Shown in pieces: positions 16,640 to 24,716 of a stretch of 64,000 bases of DNA. Each line of letters begins with the position of its first letter. Within the stretch, counting starts at the first letter, position 1. The position numbers and the translations under genes were made by a program. This DNA comes from Oceanospirillum beijerinckii DSM 7166. GTDB taxonomy: Bacteria; Pseudomonadota; Gammaproteobacteria; Pseudomonadales; Halomonadaceae. The stretch is taken from contig NZ_AULT01000007.1 in assembly GCF_000422425.1 (NCBI RefSeq), positions 62,001 to 126,000 of the forward strand, in the 5' to 3' direction. The notes below the pieces were generated by a model. The model was given only the letters and a program-made list of their open reading frames with translations. It made no database searches and had not been told where the DNA came from.

Positions 16640-17434
16640 ATGCATAACAACAATATGAAAAATATCACTATTTCCGAGCAATATCTGGATCTCTCTCAGG
16701 GTAAGATTTTTGTACGTCAATGGAGGCCAGATAACAGCGCACACCATGACCCAATCGTGCTATTACACGACTCCTTAGGCAGTGTTGATCTCTGGCGGGA
16801 TCTGCCTCAGCAACTGGCAGCCCTGCTTAATCGACCGGTTATCGCTTATGACCGTTTGGGCTTTGGCAAATCCTCAGCACGTACAGAGTTACCTTCGGTC
16901 AGATTTGTTGCCGAGGAAGCTGAACTCTATTTCCCTCAGGTCTGTCAGGCATTAAATATCACCCGTTTTTACCTATTTGGTCACAGTGTCGGTGGTGGTA
17001 TGGCACTGTTGATCGCAGCCAATAATGCCCATTGTAAAGGTGTAATTTCAGTCGCCACCCAGGCTTTCGTTGAAGAACGTACAAAAGAAGGTATCAGGGT
17101 TGCGCAGAAAGCCTTTCAAGACCCAATGCAGCTGGAACGCTTGAAAAAATGGCACGGAGAGAAGGCACAATGGGTGCTCTCTGCCTGGACTGATGTTTGG
17201 CTATCCGAAGATTTTTCAGACTGGAACCTGATACAGGAGATCAAGCATATTACCTGTCCAGCGCTGGTCATTCATGGTGAGGATGACGAGTATGGCTCCC
17301 GGGCCTTCCCTGAAACGATTAGGGATAATGTCAGTGGCCCAGTTCAAATGGAAGTTCTGTCCAATTGTGCTCATATGCCCCATAAAGAGCAAACGGAACA
17401 GGTGTTAGCACTCATTGAAGCATTTTTTGCTTAA
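16640..17434 (+). CDS. Alpha/beta hydrolase
   Basis: Taken from the ATG at 16640 (264 aa); another ATG at 16655 is possible, and the open frame extends upstream without hydrolase similarity. Catalytic features: oxyanion HDSLGS, nucleophile Ser in GHSVGGG, Asp in HGEDDEYG, His in CAHMPHKE. This is the small-esterase/haloperoxidase-like branch, cytoplasmic. The substrate is unknown. It diverges from the GlxA-type regulator and ends 9 bases before the convergent LysR gene. Confidence 0.82.
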   Translation: MHNNNMKNITISEQYLDLSQGKIFVRQWRPDNSAHHDPIVLLHDSLGSVDLWRDLPQQLAALLNRPVIAYDRLGFGKSSARTELPSVRFVAEEAELYFPQVCQALNITRFYLFGHSVGGGMALLIAANNAHCKGVISVATQAFVEERTKEGIRVAQKAFQDPMQLERLKKWHGEKAQWVLSAWTDVWLSEDFSDWNLIQEIKHITCPALVIHGEDDEYGSRAFPETIRDNVSGPVQMEVLSNCAHMPHKEQTEQVLALIEAFFA

Positions 17435-17443
17435 ACGAATGCT

Positions 17444-18388
17444 CTAATTGACCTCCCTGTCATTTTCTTGTGGGAAATAACTGGCGAGTTCACTCAGATG
17501 CTGCTCAATAAAGTCCGCAAAGACACGACTTCGCAGCGTCTGACGTTCTTTTTTAGGCAGAACTAAATAACTGTCAATACCCATCTCAATGCCTTTACTG
17601 TTAAGTAATACCAGCTGACCTGAGGCCACATCTGAGGCTACCTCATAATACTCAGCCAAGGCGACACCCTGCCCCATCCGTGCCGCCATCAGTGATTGGT
17701 AGTTATCACTATAGAAAATATTGGCAGCACAGCCTTTTACCTCGCCACTGGCAAACTGATTAAACCAATGAGTCCAGCCCCTGGCCCTATCATGCAGTAA
17801 AGGATAATTCAGCAACTCATTTTCATGTTCCAGAAGAGGGCGGTTGAGCATTAAAGCTGGAGAAGCAACAGGATATAAGCGGGTAGTATGCAACCTCTTA
17901 GTCTCTAAATGAGCGGTGTCATCTGGCAGACCAAAGCAAACACAGACATCAAACTCTTCAGGCAGTAGCGGGGTATTCGGCACAATCTGGCTCAAACGTA
18001 TCGTCACTTCCGGGTAAGCCCGATTGAAACGCCCAATCACAGGCATCAGTAAGTTATTAGTGATTGAAGGAGTCGAGCAGAGAATCAACTCCCCGGTCAT
18101 CGCCTGACTATCAGTGTCAAGCTGAATAATTCCCTGTGTAATTCTCTCAAGGCCTTCACTGACCGCAGCAAGTAAGCGCTGACCCGCTGGGCTCAAATAG
18201 AGTCGCTTATGTTTTCGAACAAATAGCTCCTGACCAAGCTGTGCTTCCAGACTTCTAATCTGCTGGCTTACCGCCCCCTGAGTCACGCCTAACTGTTCGG
18301 AAGCTTTGCCCAGATGACAATAGTTTGCTGCGGCTTCAAAAGCTCGTAGCGCATTAAGAGGGAGCTGGCGCCGGTCTACTTTCTTCAT
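17444..18388 (-). CDS. LysR family regulator, GcvA-like
   Basis: 314 aa from the ATG at 18388; a GTG at 18403 is an alternative and neither has a clear ribosome site. The N-terminus RQLPLNALRAFEAAANYCHLGKASEQLGVTQGAVSQQIRSLE is close to the GcvA/AmpR group. The effector domain follows. It diverges from an EamA transporter gene, whose expression it may govern. No target site was identified in the 265-base gap. Confidence 0.85.
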   Translation of the reverse strand: MKKVDRRQLPLNALRAFEAAANYCHLGKASEQLGVTQGAVSQQIRSLEAQLGQELFVRKHKRLYLSPAGQRLLAAVSEGLERITQGIIQLDTDSQAMTGELILCSTPSITNNLLMPVIGRFNRAYPEVTIRLSQIVPNTPLLPEEFDVCVCFGLPDDTAHLETKRLHTTRLYPVASPALMLNRPLLEHENELLNYPLLHDRARGWTHWFNQFASGEVKGCAANIFYSDNYQSLMAARMGQGVALAEYYEVASDVASGQLVLLNSKGIEMGIDSYLVLPKKERQTLRSRVFADFIEQHLSELASYFPQENDREVN

Positions 18389-18653
18389 TTTAATAAACAG
18401 CACTTTTTGTTTAGATAAACTATATAGGAATATAAGTATTTATCGTTTTTTAACAGAAAAATTACTTGATAGCATCTCCTTCATCAAAATATCCGGTTTA
18501 AAACGATCGACTACTGCAGGAGCTATTCGCCACTGTAGCGTTATGAATCGTGCCGGAGGCCATCTGTATTTCACTCTCTATCGCTTTGTGCTGTCCTTAG
18601 AATATGCCAACCTGGGCCTGCGCACCGGAGAGTTATTGTTGAGAAAAGTGCTA

Positions 18654-19601
18654 ATGAGTTTGTTTTCTTTGCGTCATAACCTGAATAAGCTAACCCGTAT
18701 AGACTCTGTTTCAAGTGAACAAAGCGGCCTCTGGATTATGATTCTGGCCATGATGATCATCCCCTCAGTGGACGTTCTGGCCAAGCTCTTATCACCAGAG
18801 TTATCACCTGTACAGATCAGCTTTCTACGCGTAGCGGTACAAGCTATTTTTCTGTTATTGGCATTAAGAAAGCTACCCAAGCTGCTACACCCTATCACTC
18901 TAACCAGTCGACTATGGTTATCCAGTATATTGGTTAATATGGCGGTGACTTTTATGGTGTGGTCCTTAGTTTCTCTGCCAGTTGCCAACGCCGTAGCCCT
19001 GTTCTTTATCGAACCTCTATTGGTGATGCTGCTGTCATCTCTGTTATTGCAGGAACGCTCTACTGGGCTTAAATATTTTTTAGCTTTTATTGGCCTGACC
19101 GGCGCCTTGGTCGTTATTCGCCCTAACTTCCAGCTCTATGGCTGGTCATCGGTACTGCCTATGCTGGCAGCTCTGTTTTACGCCTTGTACCTGATCAGTG
19201 TACGAACCATTCGTAATCAGATCTCTACTGCAGAGATGCAGGCTTATATCAGCCTGGCAGGCATTTTTTTGCTGGGCAGCGCTTTATTGCTCAGCCAAAA
19301 CAGCGGGATGGCATTACTGAACTGGTCACCGATTCAGGATAAGCACTTGCCTTTGCTAGCCATGCTGGGCTTTTTCTCCGCCTTGACTCACTTTATGATC
19401 AGCAAAGCCTTTACCCTGAGCAAAGCCAGTAATCTGGCACCGTTTCGCTATCTGGAAATTATTGGTGCAACAGCATTAGGTTATCTGATTTTTGGCGACT
19501 ACCCAGACATGATGACCTGGTTGGGTACAGGTATTATTCTGGGTTCAGGTTTATCACTGATTTATCTGGATAAAAAAGAAGCGAGGGTAAGCGGTGCATA
19601 A
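18654..19601 (+). CDS. EamA family (DMT) transporter
   Basis: The ATG at 18654 gives 315 aa, the usual size; the open frame upstream to 18543 lacks membrane character. Ten hydrophobic segments form two EamA repeats (for example LWIMILAMMIIPSVDVLAKLL and LIYLDKK at the end). These inner-membrane carriers export metabolites or amino acids; the substrate is unknown. It diverges from the GcvA-like regulator. Confidence 0.83.
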   Translation: MSLFSLRHNLNKLTRIDSVSSEQSGLWIMILAMMIIPSVDVLAKLLSPELSPVQISFLRVAVQAIFLLLALRKLPKLLHPITLTSRLWLSSILVNMAVTFMVWSLVSLPVANAVALFFIEPLLVMLLSSLLLQERSTGLKYFLAFIGLTGALVVIRPNFQLYGWSSVLPMLAALFYALYLISVRTIRNQISTAEMQAYISLAGIFLLGSALLLSQNSGMALLNWSPIQDKHLPLLAMLGFFSALTHFMISKAFTLSKASNLAPFRYLEIIGATALGYLIFGDYPDMMTWLGTGIILGSGLSLIYLDKKEARVSGA

Positions 19602-19739
19602 CCCAAAACCAAGACCCGCAATACCACTTGTATCTATCCAGGCAAGAAAGATAGGTAGATAGGTAGGTAAACAGTAAGTATTGCATCTATAACAAGGGCA
19701 AAATGAAGATAGACGCGCAGCAAAACAGCCTAATATACA

Positions 19740-19765
19740 AAACCCCTGTAAAAAAACAGGGGTTT
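19740..19765. terminator. Terminator between EamA and chemoreceptor genes
   Basis: Perfect AAACCCCTGT / ACAGGGGTTT stem with a 6-base loop. The minus-strand read-out ends in TTTTGTAT, so it serves mainly the chemoreceptor; it may also stop the convergent EamA transcript. Confidence 0.8.
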
Positions 19766-19800
19766 AAATCTATTCTTGGATTAAAACGTCGGAACCAGTA

Positions 19801-21480
19801 TCAAAACAGTTCTATATCCTCGCCCATACGCGGTTTTTCACGCTCTTTTGTACTCCAGTCACTGTCAGTGACCTTAAAGGTGCTGATCAGGTCTTGCAGC
19901 TTGGCACTCAGACTCTTCAGGTCATCGCCAAAGCTAATGGTCAGCTGACCCGATTTCAGTGTTTCACGGAAATACTCGTCCATTAGCTCAAAGTTGCTTT
20001 CTACTCTGGTGAAGTTCTCACCCTGCAGGCTGATTGCTTCCAGAATCTCCTCAGAACAGCTGCGGATATGCATAATAGCGCCATTAATCTCATCCAGACT
20101 ACCGCGACTGGCTTCTACCAACGCCTGGCTGGCACGTGCCTCTTCAGCACTCTCCTGCATAATACCTATAACTTCCTGAGTTTCCTTACGAATGGACTCC
20201 ACCATCGCCTGAACCTCAGCGGTAGACTCATGAGTTTTACCCGCCAGACTTCTCACTTCATCCGCCACAACCGCAAAACCACGACCGGCTTCTCCGGCGC
20301 GAGCCGCTTCAATTGCCGCATTCAGTGCCAGCAGATTAGTCTGTTCAGCAATATTACTGATCACATCAATCACACCTTCAATACGTTCACCACTCTCACG
20401 CAGACGCTTGATGGTTTCCTCTGAACTACCTACCCGAGATGCCAGCTGATCCATGGTATGACTGGATTTCACAACAATTTCAACACCGTGTTGAACACGT
20501 TCATAACCCTGAGTACTGGCCGAAGAGATACGCTCTACCGCACTGGCTACAGAGTCAGCTGCGGCGCGGGTCGTATCCATACATGCATGAACCTTCTGAC
20601 TCTGCTCATTTTGCTTCATTATGCGGTCTTGTACATGGTTGTTATTGGATTCAAGCTCATTAGCCATAGGGATCAGACGCACGACGGACTTCATCACACC
20701 TGCAACAGTATTGTCCGTTTTCGCCAGAAAATGGTTAAAAGAAATCGCCAGATCACCAATTTCATCCTTCTTGTTCTCTGGTAAACGCTTAGACAAATCA
20801 CCATCACCTTTGCCCAACTCTTCAACCAGGTCATGCATACGCACGATAGGCTTCAAGACAAAGAAATGCAGACCACTGATCAGCAATAGCATCAAAATAG
20901 CCAGTAAGGCGGTAAAAAGCATGCTGCTGTTCTGGGCGTTTTTACCGCTTGCAATTGCCGCTTTCAGTGCGGCCTGAGTATTCGCAGTATGTTTAGCCAT
21001 GAGCTCATCAATACGACCGTAAATCGCCTCGGCTGCAGTATCAAAGTCGGCCATCATCAGATTGCCTGTAGCAGGGCCACCAGCAACATAGCCTTCAGCC
21101 ATAACCTGGCCTGCCAGATAATATTCTTCAAATACAGGCAACAGCTCTTTATAAAAGCTTGCATTGACAGGGTCCAATTGGATCAACTCTTGTGAGCGCT
21201 TGCGAAACAGATCAGCATTTTCCGCTGCGACATCAAAGCCATCGTTCAAACCATCAAGGCCACGGGTCGCACTAATATCTGTCAGCCACTGCTGCACCTG
21301 AATAACAGCAACCTTCATATCATGGGCTTTTTCAAGCTGAGGCAGACGCTCATTAGCCAGACCTTCTACACTACTGATGACAGAAGAAGTATCCTGACGC
21401 AGAAAGATCATCTGAGCCACCAGAAATATAATACTGACAGTCGCAAAAGCGACCGTTTTGCTTTTGAGGGTCATTAGCAC
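19801..21480 (-). CDS. Methyl-accepting chemotaxis protein
   Basis: 559 aa. TM1 lies at about residues 8–25, a periplasmic four-helix-type domain at about 30–185 ([14 protein letters not shown]...), TM2 at about 187–210, HAMP to about 265, then the signalling domain with the conserved hairpin tip containing [19 protein letters not shown] and [13 protein letters not shown]. It transmits ligand signals to CheA/CheW at the cell pole. The GTG at 21480 has AAGGTGA 7 bases upstream and is favoured; the ATG two codons later is further from the site. A flagellar sigma-28 -10 element lies 112 bases upstream. Ligand unknown. Confidence 0.93.
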   Translation of the reverse strand: MLMTLKSKTVAFATVSIIFLVAQMIFLRQDTSSVISSVEGLANERLPQLEKAHDMKVAVIQVQQWLTDISATRGLDGLNDGFDVAAENADLFRKRSQELIQLDPVNASFYKELLPVFEEYYLAGQVMAEGYVAGGPATGNLMMADFDTAAEAIYGRIDELMAKHTANTQAALKAAIASGKNAQNSSMLFTALLAILMLLLISGLHFFVLKPIVRMHDLVEELGKGDGDLSKRLPENKKDEIGDLAISFNHFLAKTDNTVAGVMKSVVRLIPMANELESNNNHVQDRIMKQNEQSQKVHACMDTTRAAADSVASAVERISSASTQGYERVQHGVEIVVKSSHTMDQLASRVGSSEETIKRLRESGERIEGVIDVISNIAEQTNLLALNAAIEAARAGEAGRGFAVVADEVRSLAGKTHESTAEVQAMVESIRKETQEVIGIMQESAEEARASQALVEASRGSLDEINGAIMHIRSCSEEILEAISLQGENFTRVESNFELMDEYFRETLKSGQLTISFGDDLKSLSAKLQDLISTFKVTDSDWSTKEREKPRMGEDIELF

Positions 21481-21971
21481 AATGAATTCACCTTGTTGTT
21501 TGCTCTGCCAGCGATTTTACACAAATAGATAAAACCACACAAAAATATCGCATATAAAATACACATTAAAAAAGACAATATAATCTTATAGTTATCGGCT
21601 ATATCACCCCTTAAACTAGAGTAAAATCCTAAATTTACAAAACGCCAGTCACCTGTCTACCCGTTAACAGCCAGTGAGGCCTGCTTCCTGCATTTGGCAT
21701 ATATCACTATCTGTCGCCTCATGCTATGGCAATACTATTCAGTCCACTCTACAAAAATAGAGGAAGATGCACCGTTTCAATTCAGGTTTGAAGATTGCCA
21801 GGCAAAAAGCTATTTACCAAAATTTCCTTAAATATATAGACTTTTTGCAAGATAGTGTTTTCCTTAAAGATAAGTGTACATTAACAGGCTATAATTACCC
21901 AGCCTGCCCCCGACAAGCATGACTTATAATTACAGAAAAACTAGATAAATTAGCAGGATGGAGTTTACTTG
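21481..21971. other. Divergent promoter region, chemoreceptor / EAL–HDOD
   Basis: 490 A/T-rich bases without a gene. Besides the FliA element, plus-strand TATAAT hexamers stand at 21890–21895 and 21925–21930, either of which could be the -10 for the EAL–HDOD gene; neither has a good -35. Confidence 0.45.
21592..21599 (-). promoter_or_regulatory. Sigma-28 (FliA) promoter -10 element for the chemoreceptor
   Basis: On the minus strand this reads GCCGATAA, an exact match to the FliA -10 consensus, upstream of a chemoreceptor gene. The -35 side is weak: TCTAGTTT matches 6 of 8 bases of TAAAGTTT, but at 13 rather than 11 bases spacing. Confidence 0.5.
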
Positions 21972-23213
21972 ATGACGGATCTGAAATCCTCTGGGACAGA
22001 TGTCCTGCAAGAAGGTTACTGCCTGGCCCGCCAGCCTATCTGTACTGCGACATCAGACCTGGCCGCTTATGAACTGCTGTATCGTAATAATACTCAAACG
22101 ACCCAGGCTTACGTAAATTGCCCCAATGAAGCTACCGCTCGAGTGCTGACACTGGCTTTTATGGATATTGGTATAGATAAGCTTGCTGGGTGTTTGCCGG
22201 TCTTCGTCAATATGACCGTTGAACTACTACTTAAAGAAGATCTGTTACCAGAACCCGCTGACAGAATTGTACTGGAAGTTCTGGAAGATATTGAGCCTAC
22301 TCCCGATGTTCTGAATGCTCTGAAAAGATGGCGCGCCAAGGGCTATAAAATCGCTCTGGATGATTTTGTTCTCACTCAGAAAACCAAAGCCTTCCTGCCT
22401 TATGCTGATATTATCAAGCTGGATATTATGTCCTGCTCTCAAGCAACCCTTGAGAAGCGAATGGAGATTCTTAAGCGCTTGCCAAATGTGACTTTTCTGG
22501 CTGAGAAGGTGGAAACCTGGGAAGAGTTTGAGTACTGCAAATCACTGGGTTTCGATCTTTTTCAGGGTTACTTTCTGTCAAAGCCCGAAACATTGGATAA
22601 CCATTCCAAGTCCGATAATGAAATAGTAAAAACCCAGCTACTGGGTGAGATTTATCGGGAAGAGCCCGATATTGAAGCACTGGAGAAATTGATCTCTCAA
22701 GACCCTCAACTATATTATCGCATCTTGAAATATGTGAACTCGGCCCGTTACTCCCTACCCAATCAGATTGAAAGTCTTAAGCATGCGTTAACTTTACTGG
22801 GTCTTCAGCAGCTACGAGCCATTATCAGCATGATTTCACTGGCAGGTTCCAGTAAAAAAGGTCCAACACTGTTGTCCATTGCACTGCTACGTGCGCGCAT
22901 GTGCCAGTATATTGCCCAAAAACGTGGAGCAAATGATATCGATCACTTCTTCACCATAGGTCTACTGTCCATGCTTGATGCTTTTTTCCAGCGCCCTCTG
23001 GATGCTATCATCGGCGAGCTGCCACTACACACCAAGATTAAAGATGCCTTACTGAATAATGAGGGCATGGGCGGCGAGGTCTTGAGTGCCATTAAGGCTT
23101 ACGAAAAGGGTAACTGGGATTATCTCGATGACACGGATTTTGATCGAACGTTAATGGCCAGAGCTTACCTGGATGCCATGATCTGGGCGGAAGAGCTTTC
23201 CTCTTTTGCATAA
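21972..23213 (+). CDS. EAL–HDOD domain signalling protein
   Basis: ATG at 21972 with GGAG 8 bases upstream, 413 aa. The N-terminal EAL-type domain (about 15–205) has the catalytic EAL changed to ELL (YELLYRN), with DDF and EKVE still visible, so phosphodiesterase activity is doubtful. The C-terminal HDOD domain (about 210–405; ISQDPQLYYRILKYVNSARY) is HD-like but lacks the metal ligands. Proteins of this YuxH-like layout act as adaptors in c-di-GMP-linked motility and biofilm control. It diverges from a chemoreceptor gene, fitting a motility role. Confidence 0.87.
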   Translation: MTDLKSSGTDVLQEGYCLARQPICTATSDLAAYELLYRNNTQTTQAYVNCPNEATARVLTLAFMDIGIDKLAGCLPVFVNMTVELLLKEDLLPEPADRIVLEVLEDIEPTPDVLNALKRWRAKGYKIALDDFVLTQKTKAFLPYADIIKLDIMSCSQATLEKRMEILKRLPNVTFLAEKVETWEEFEYCKSLGFDLFQGYFLSKPETLDNHSKSDNEIVKTQLLGEIYREEPDIEALEKLISQDPQLYYRILKYVNSARYSLPNQIESLKHALTLLGLQQLRAIISMISLAGSSKKGPTLLSIALLRARMCQYIAQKRGANDIDHFFTIGLLSMLDAFFQRPLDAIIGELPLHTKIKDALLNNEGMGGEVLSAIKAYEKGNWDYLDDTDFDRTLMARAYLDAMIWAEELSSFA

Positions 23214-23282
23214 AGCAACCAGGCTGGAATAATTCTCTTCTGTCACTACTTTCTATATTTAACCCTCCTCTGTATCGACAAC

Positions 23283-23314
23283 AACCCTGGCTGCGTATGC
23301 CGTAACCGGGGTTT
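23283..23314 (+). terminator. Probable terminator after EAL–HDOD gene
   Basis: AACCCTGG (23283–23290) pairs with CCGGGGTT (23306–23313) through one G·T wobble, followed by TTTAAT. Confidence 0.5.
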
Positions 23315-23479
23315 AATCCATCGCCACGTAGGATTTTATGAGTCTCTGGGCTAAGCCTGCCAAATATACTGGTGACAAATGTACCCACCAATAATCCTGC
23401 AAAGTAGTTCTGCACACACTTCCAATGCTGCACCAATACTAACAGACCAAAGAAACCAAACACCGATTAAATTTGCAAA

Positions 23480-23494
23480 TAGAAATTATTATTA
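23480..23494. promoter_or_regulatory. Weak Fur-like box before AraC regulator
   Basis: TAGAAATTATTATTA matches the 7-1-7 Fur pattern TGATAAT-n-ATTATCA at 10 of 14 positions, about 50 bases before the regulator start. Flanking GCAAATA/TATTTGC adds a wider dyad. Confidence 0.4.
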
Positions 23495-23542
23495 TTTGCT
23501 GTTATCTTGTCACTGATCGCCTGATACGAAAATAGCAACGTC

Positions 23543-24580
23543 ATGCAAGATACAGCTTTTCAACGAATCCAACGCAGCCTTGACCATATTCATAACCACC
23601 TTGACGAGACACTGACTGTCGAATCTTTAGCTGAGAAGAGCTGCTGGTCACGCTGGCAGTTCCAACGGGTATTCAACCACTTTACCGGTTTGACGGTGGC
23701 GCAATATATCCGCGAATTGCGCCTGAGCAAGGCTGCAGAGTTTCTATTGACCAGCAAGCAAAAACAGCTGGATATTGCTTTGATATGCGGTTTTGATTCT
23801 GAGGTCAGCTTTAGCCGTAGCTTCCGACAGATGTTTGGCTGCACACCAGGCCACTATCGTCGACGAGGAAAACGTATTGGTCTGAAAACACCAATGGTGC
23901 CACTTCAATGGGGGGTGTCATTGCGTGGATCGTTAGCTCTTGCTCAAGAGGCGCTAACCCCGACGGGTTTGGCTTATTCACCGGATCAAGTACAGCGTCA
24001 AAGTTCAACCTTTGTCCAAGACTCTATTTTGCCTAAAGAACTGGAGCATAAATTGTTGCAGATCCGGGTGGAAAGCCAGCCAGAAATGCAAGTTCTGGGC
24101 GTAACCGATCAGATTCAGGGTATTTTTGCCGACAAGCCTGACTTTTCCTCCAAAGTACCTGAGATCTGGCGTCACCTGCAGGAACAGCTGTCATGCAGAG
24201 AAACGGATCTTAAAAGCTATAAGCACCAGGGTATTGGCGTATTAGACACCAGAGCTTTGGACGATGGCGATACCTTTATTAACTATTGGGCCTGTATTGA
24301 TAGCACAGGTTTTGATCACTCCCCTCTTGATAAAACTCATGGTCAGCAGCAGCCCTTATTACAACAACTGACCATTCCCGCTCAGGAATATGCAGTGATC
24401 CCTTTTTCTGGTCCAGCTCATCTAATGGATGACACCTTAGCTTGGTTTATCTACCACTGGCTGCCTGGCTCAGGTTATAGCGGTATCAATCAGTTTGATC
24501 TGGAGATCTACCCCAGGGGTTTTGTCTCTGATGGGCAGCATCTGGAACTGGAATACTGGGTACCAGTAACCGCTCAGTAG
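23543..24580 (+). CDS. AraC family regulator with C-terminal GyrI-like domain
   Basis: 345 aa. Two N-terminal helix-turn-helix motifs (LTVESLAEKSCWSRWQFQRVF and LDIALICGFDSEVSFSRSF, ending PGHYRR) precede a GyrI-like small-molecule-binding domain from about residue 180 to the end. This order (HTH first) is that of the Rob/PqrA-like regulators. Its place before a TonB receptor and siderophore transporter suggests that it senses the siderophore or iron state and activates the operon. A weak Fur-like box precedes it, and 136 bases separate it from the receptor start. Confidence 0.85.
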   Translation: MQDTAFQRIQRSLDHIHNHLDETLTVESLAEKSCWSRWQFQRVFNHFTGLTVAQYIRELRLSKAAEFLLTSKQKQLDIALICGFDSEVSFSRSFRQMFGCTPGHYRRRGKRIGLKTPMVPLQWGVSLRGSLALAQEALTPTGLAYSPDQVQRQSSTFVQDSILPKELEHKLLQIRVESQPEMQVLGVTDQIQGIFADKPDFSSKVPEIWRHLQEQLSCRETDLKSYKHQGIGVLDTRALDDGDTFINYWACIDSTGFDHSPLDKTHGQQQPLLQQLTIPAQEYAVIPFSGPAHLMDDTLAWFIYHWLPGSGYSGINQFDLEIYPRGFVSDGQHLELEYWVPVTAQ

Positions 24581-24639
24581 CCCTTCTGTGGCCGTTTGCA
24601 CCAAATGGTTAAGTCTGATATCAATGAAAAAACTATTAT

Positions 24640-24654
24640 TGAGAATAATTCACA
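24640..24654. promoter_or_regulatory. Fur box before siderophore receptor operon
   Basis: TGAGAATAATTCACA fits the 7-1-7 Fur pattern TGATAAT-n-ATTATCA at 11 of 14 positions. It lies about 63 bases before the receptor ATG, in an A/T-rich promoter region, where Fur would repress the operon when iron is plentiful. Confidence 0.6.
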
Positions 24655-24716
24655 TTTAGATATTAACTCACTTTTATATCAGAGCTTTTCAATAATTGTT
24701 TTGTTCGGAGACCCCC

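Larger units (their letters stand above)
23214..23542. other. Intergenic region before AraC regulator
   Basis: 329 bases. It holds the probable terminator at 23283–23314 and a Fur-like element at 23480–23494. A hydrophobic minus-strand reading frame (about 23340–23463) has no start signals and continues antisense into the EAL–HDOD gene; it is not called. Confidence 0.4.

Noticed and set aside
23092-23463. Hydrophobic minus-strand frame upstream of the AraC regulator
   Set aside because: The first ~50 residues look membrane-like, but there is no ribosome site and it runs antisense into the EAL–HDOD gene. At most it is an old remnant.
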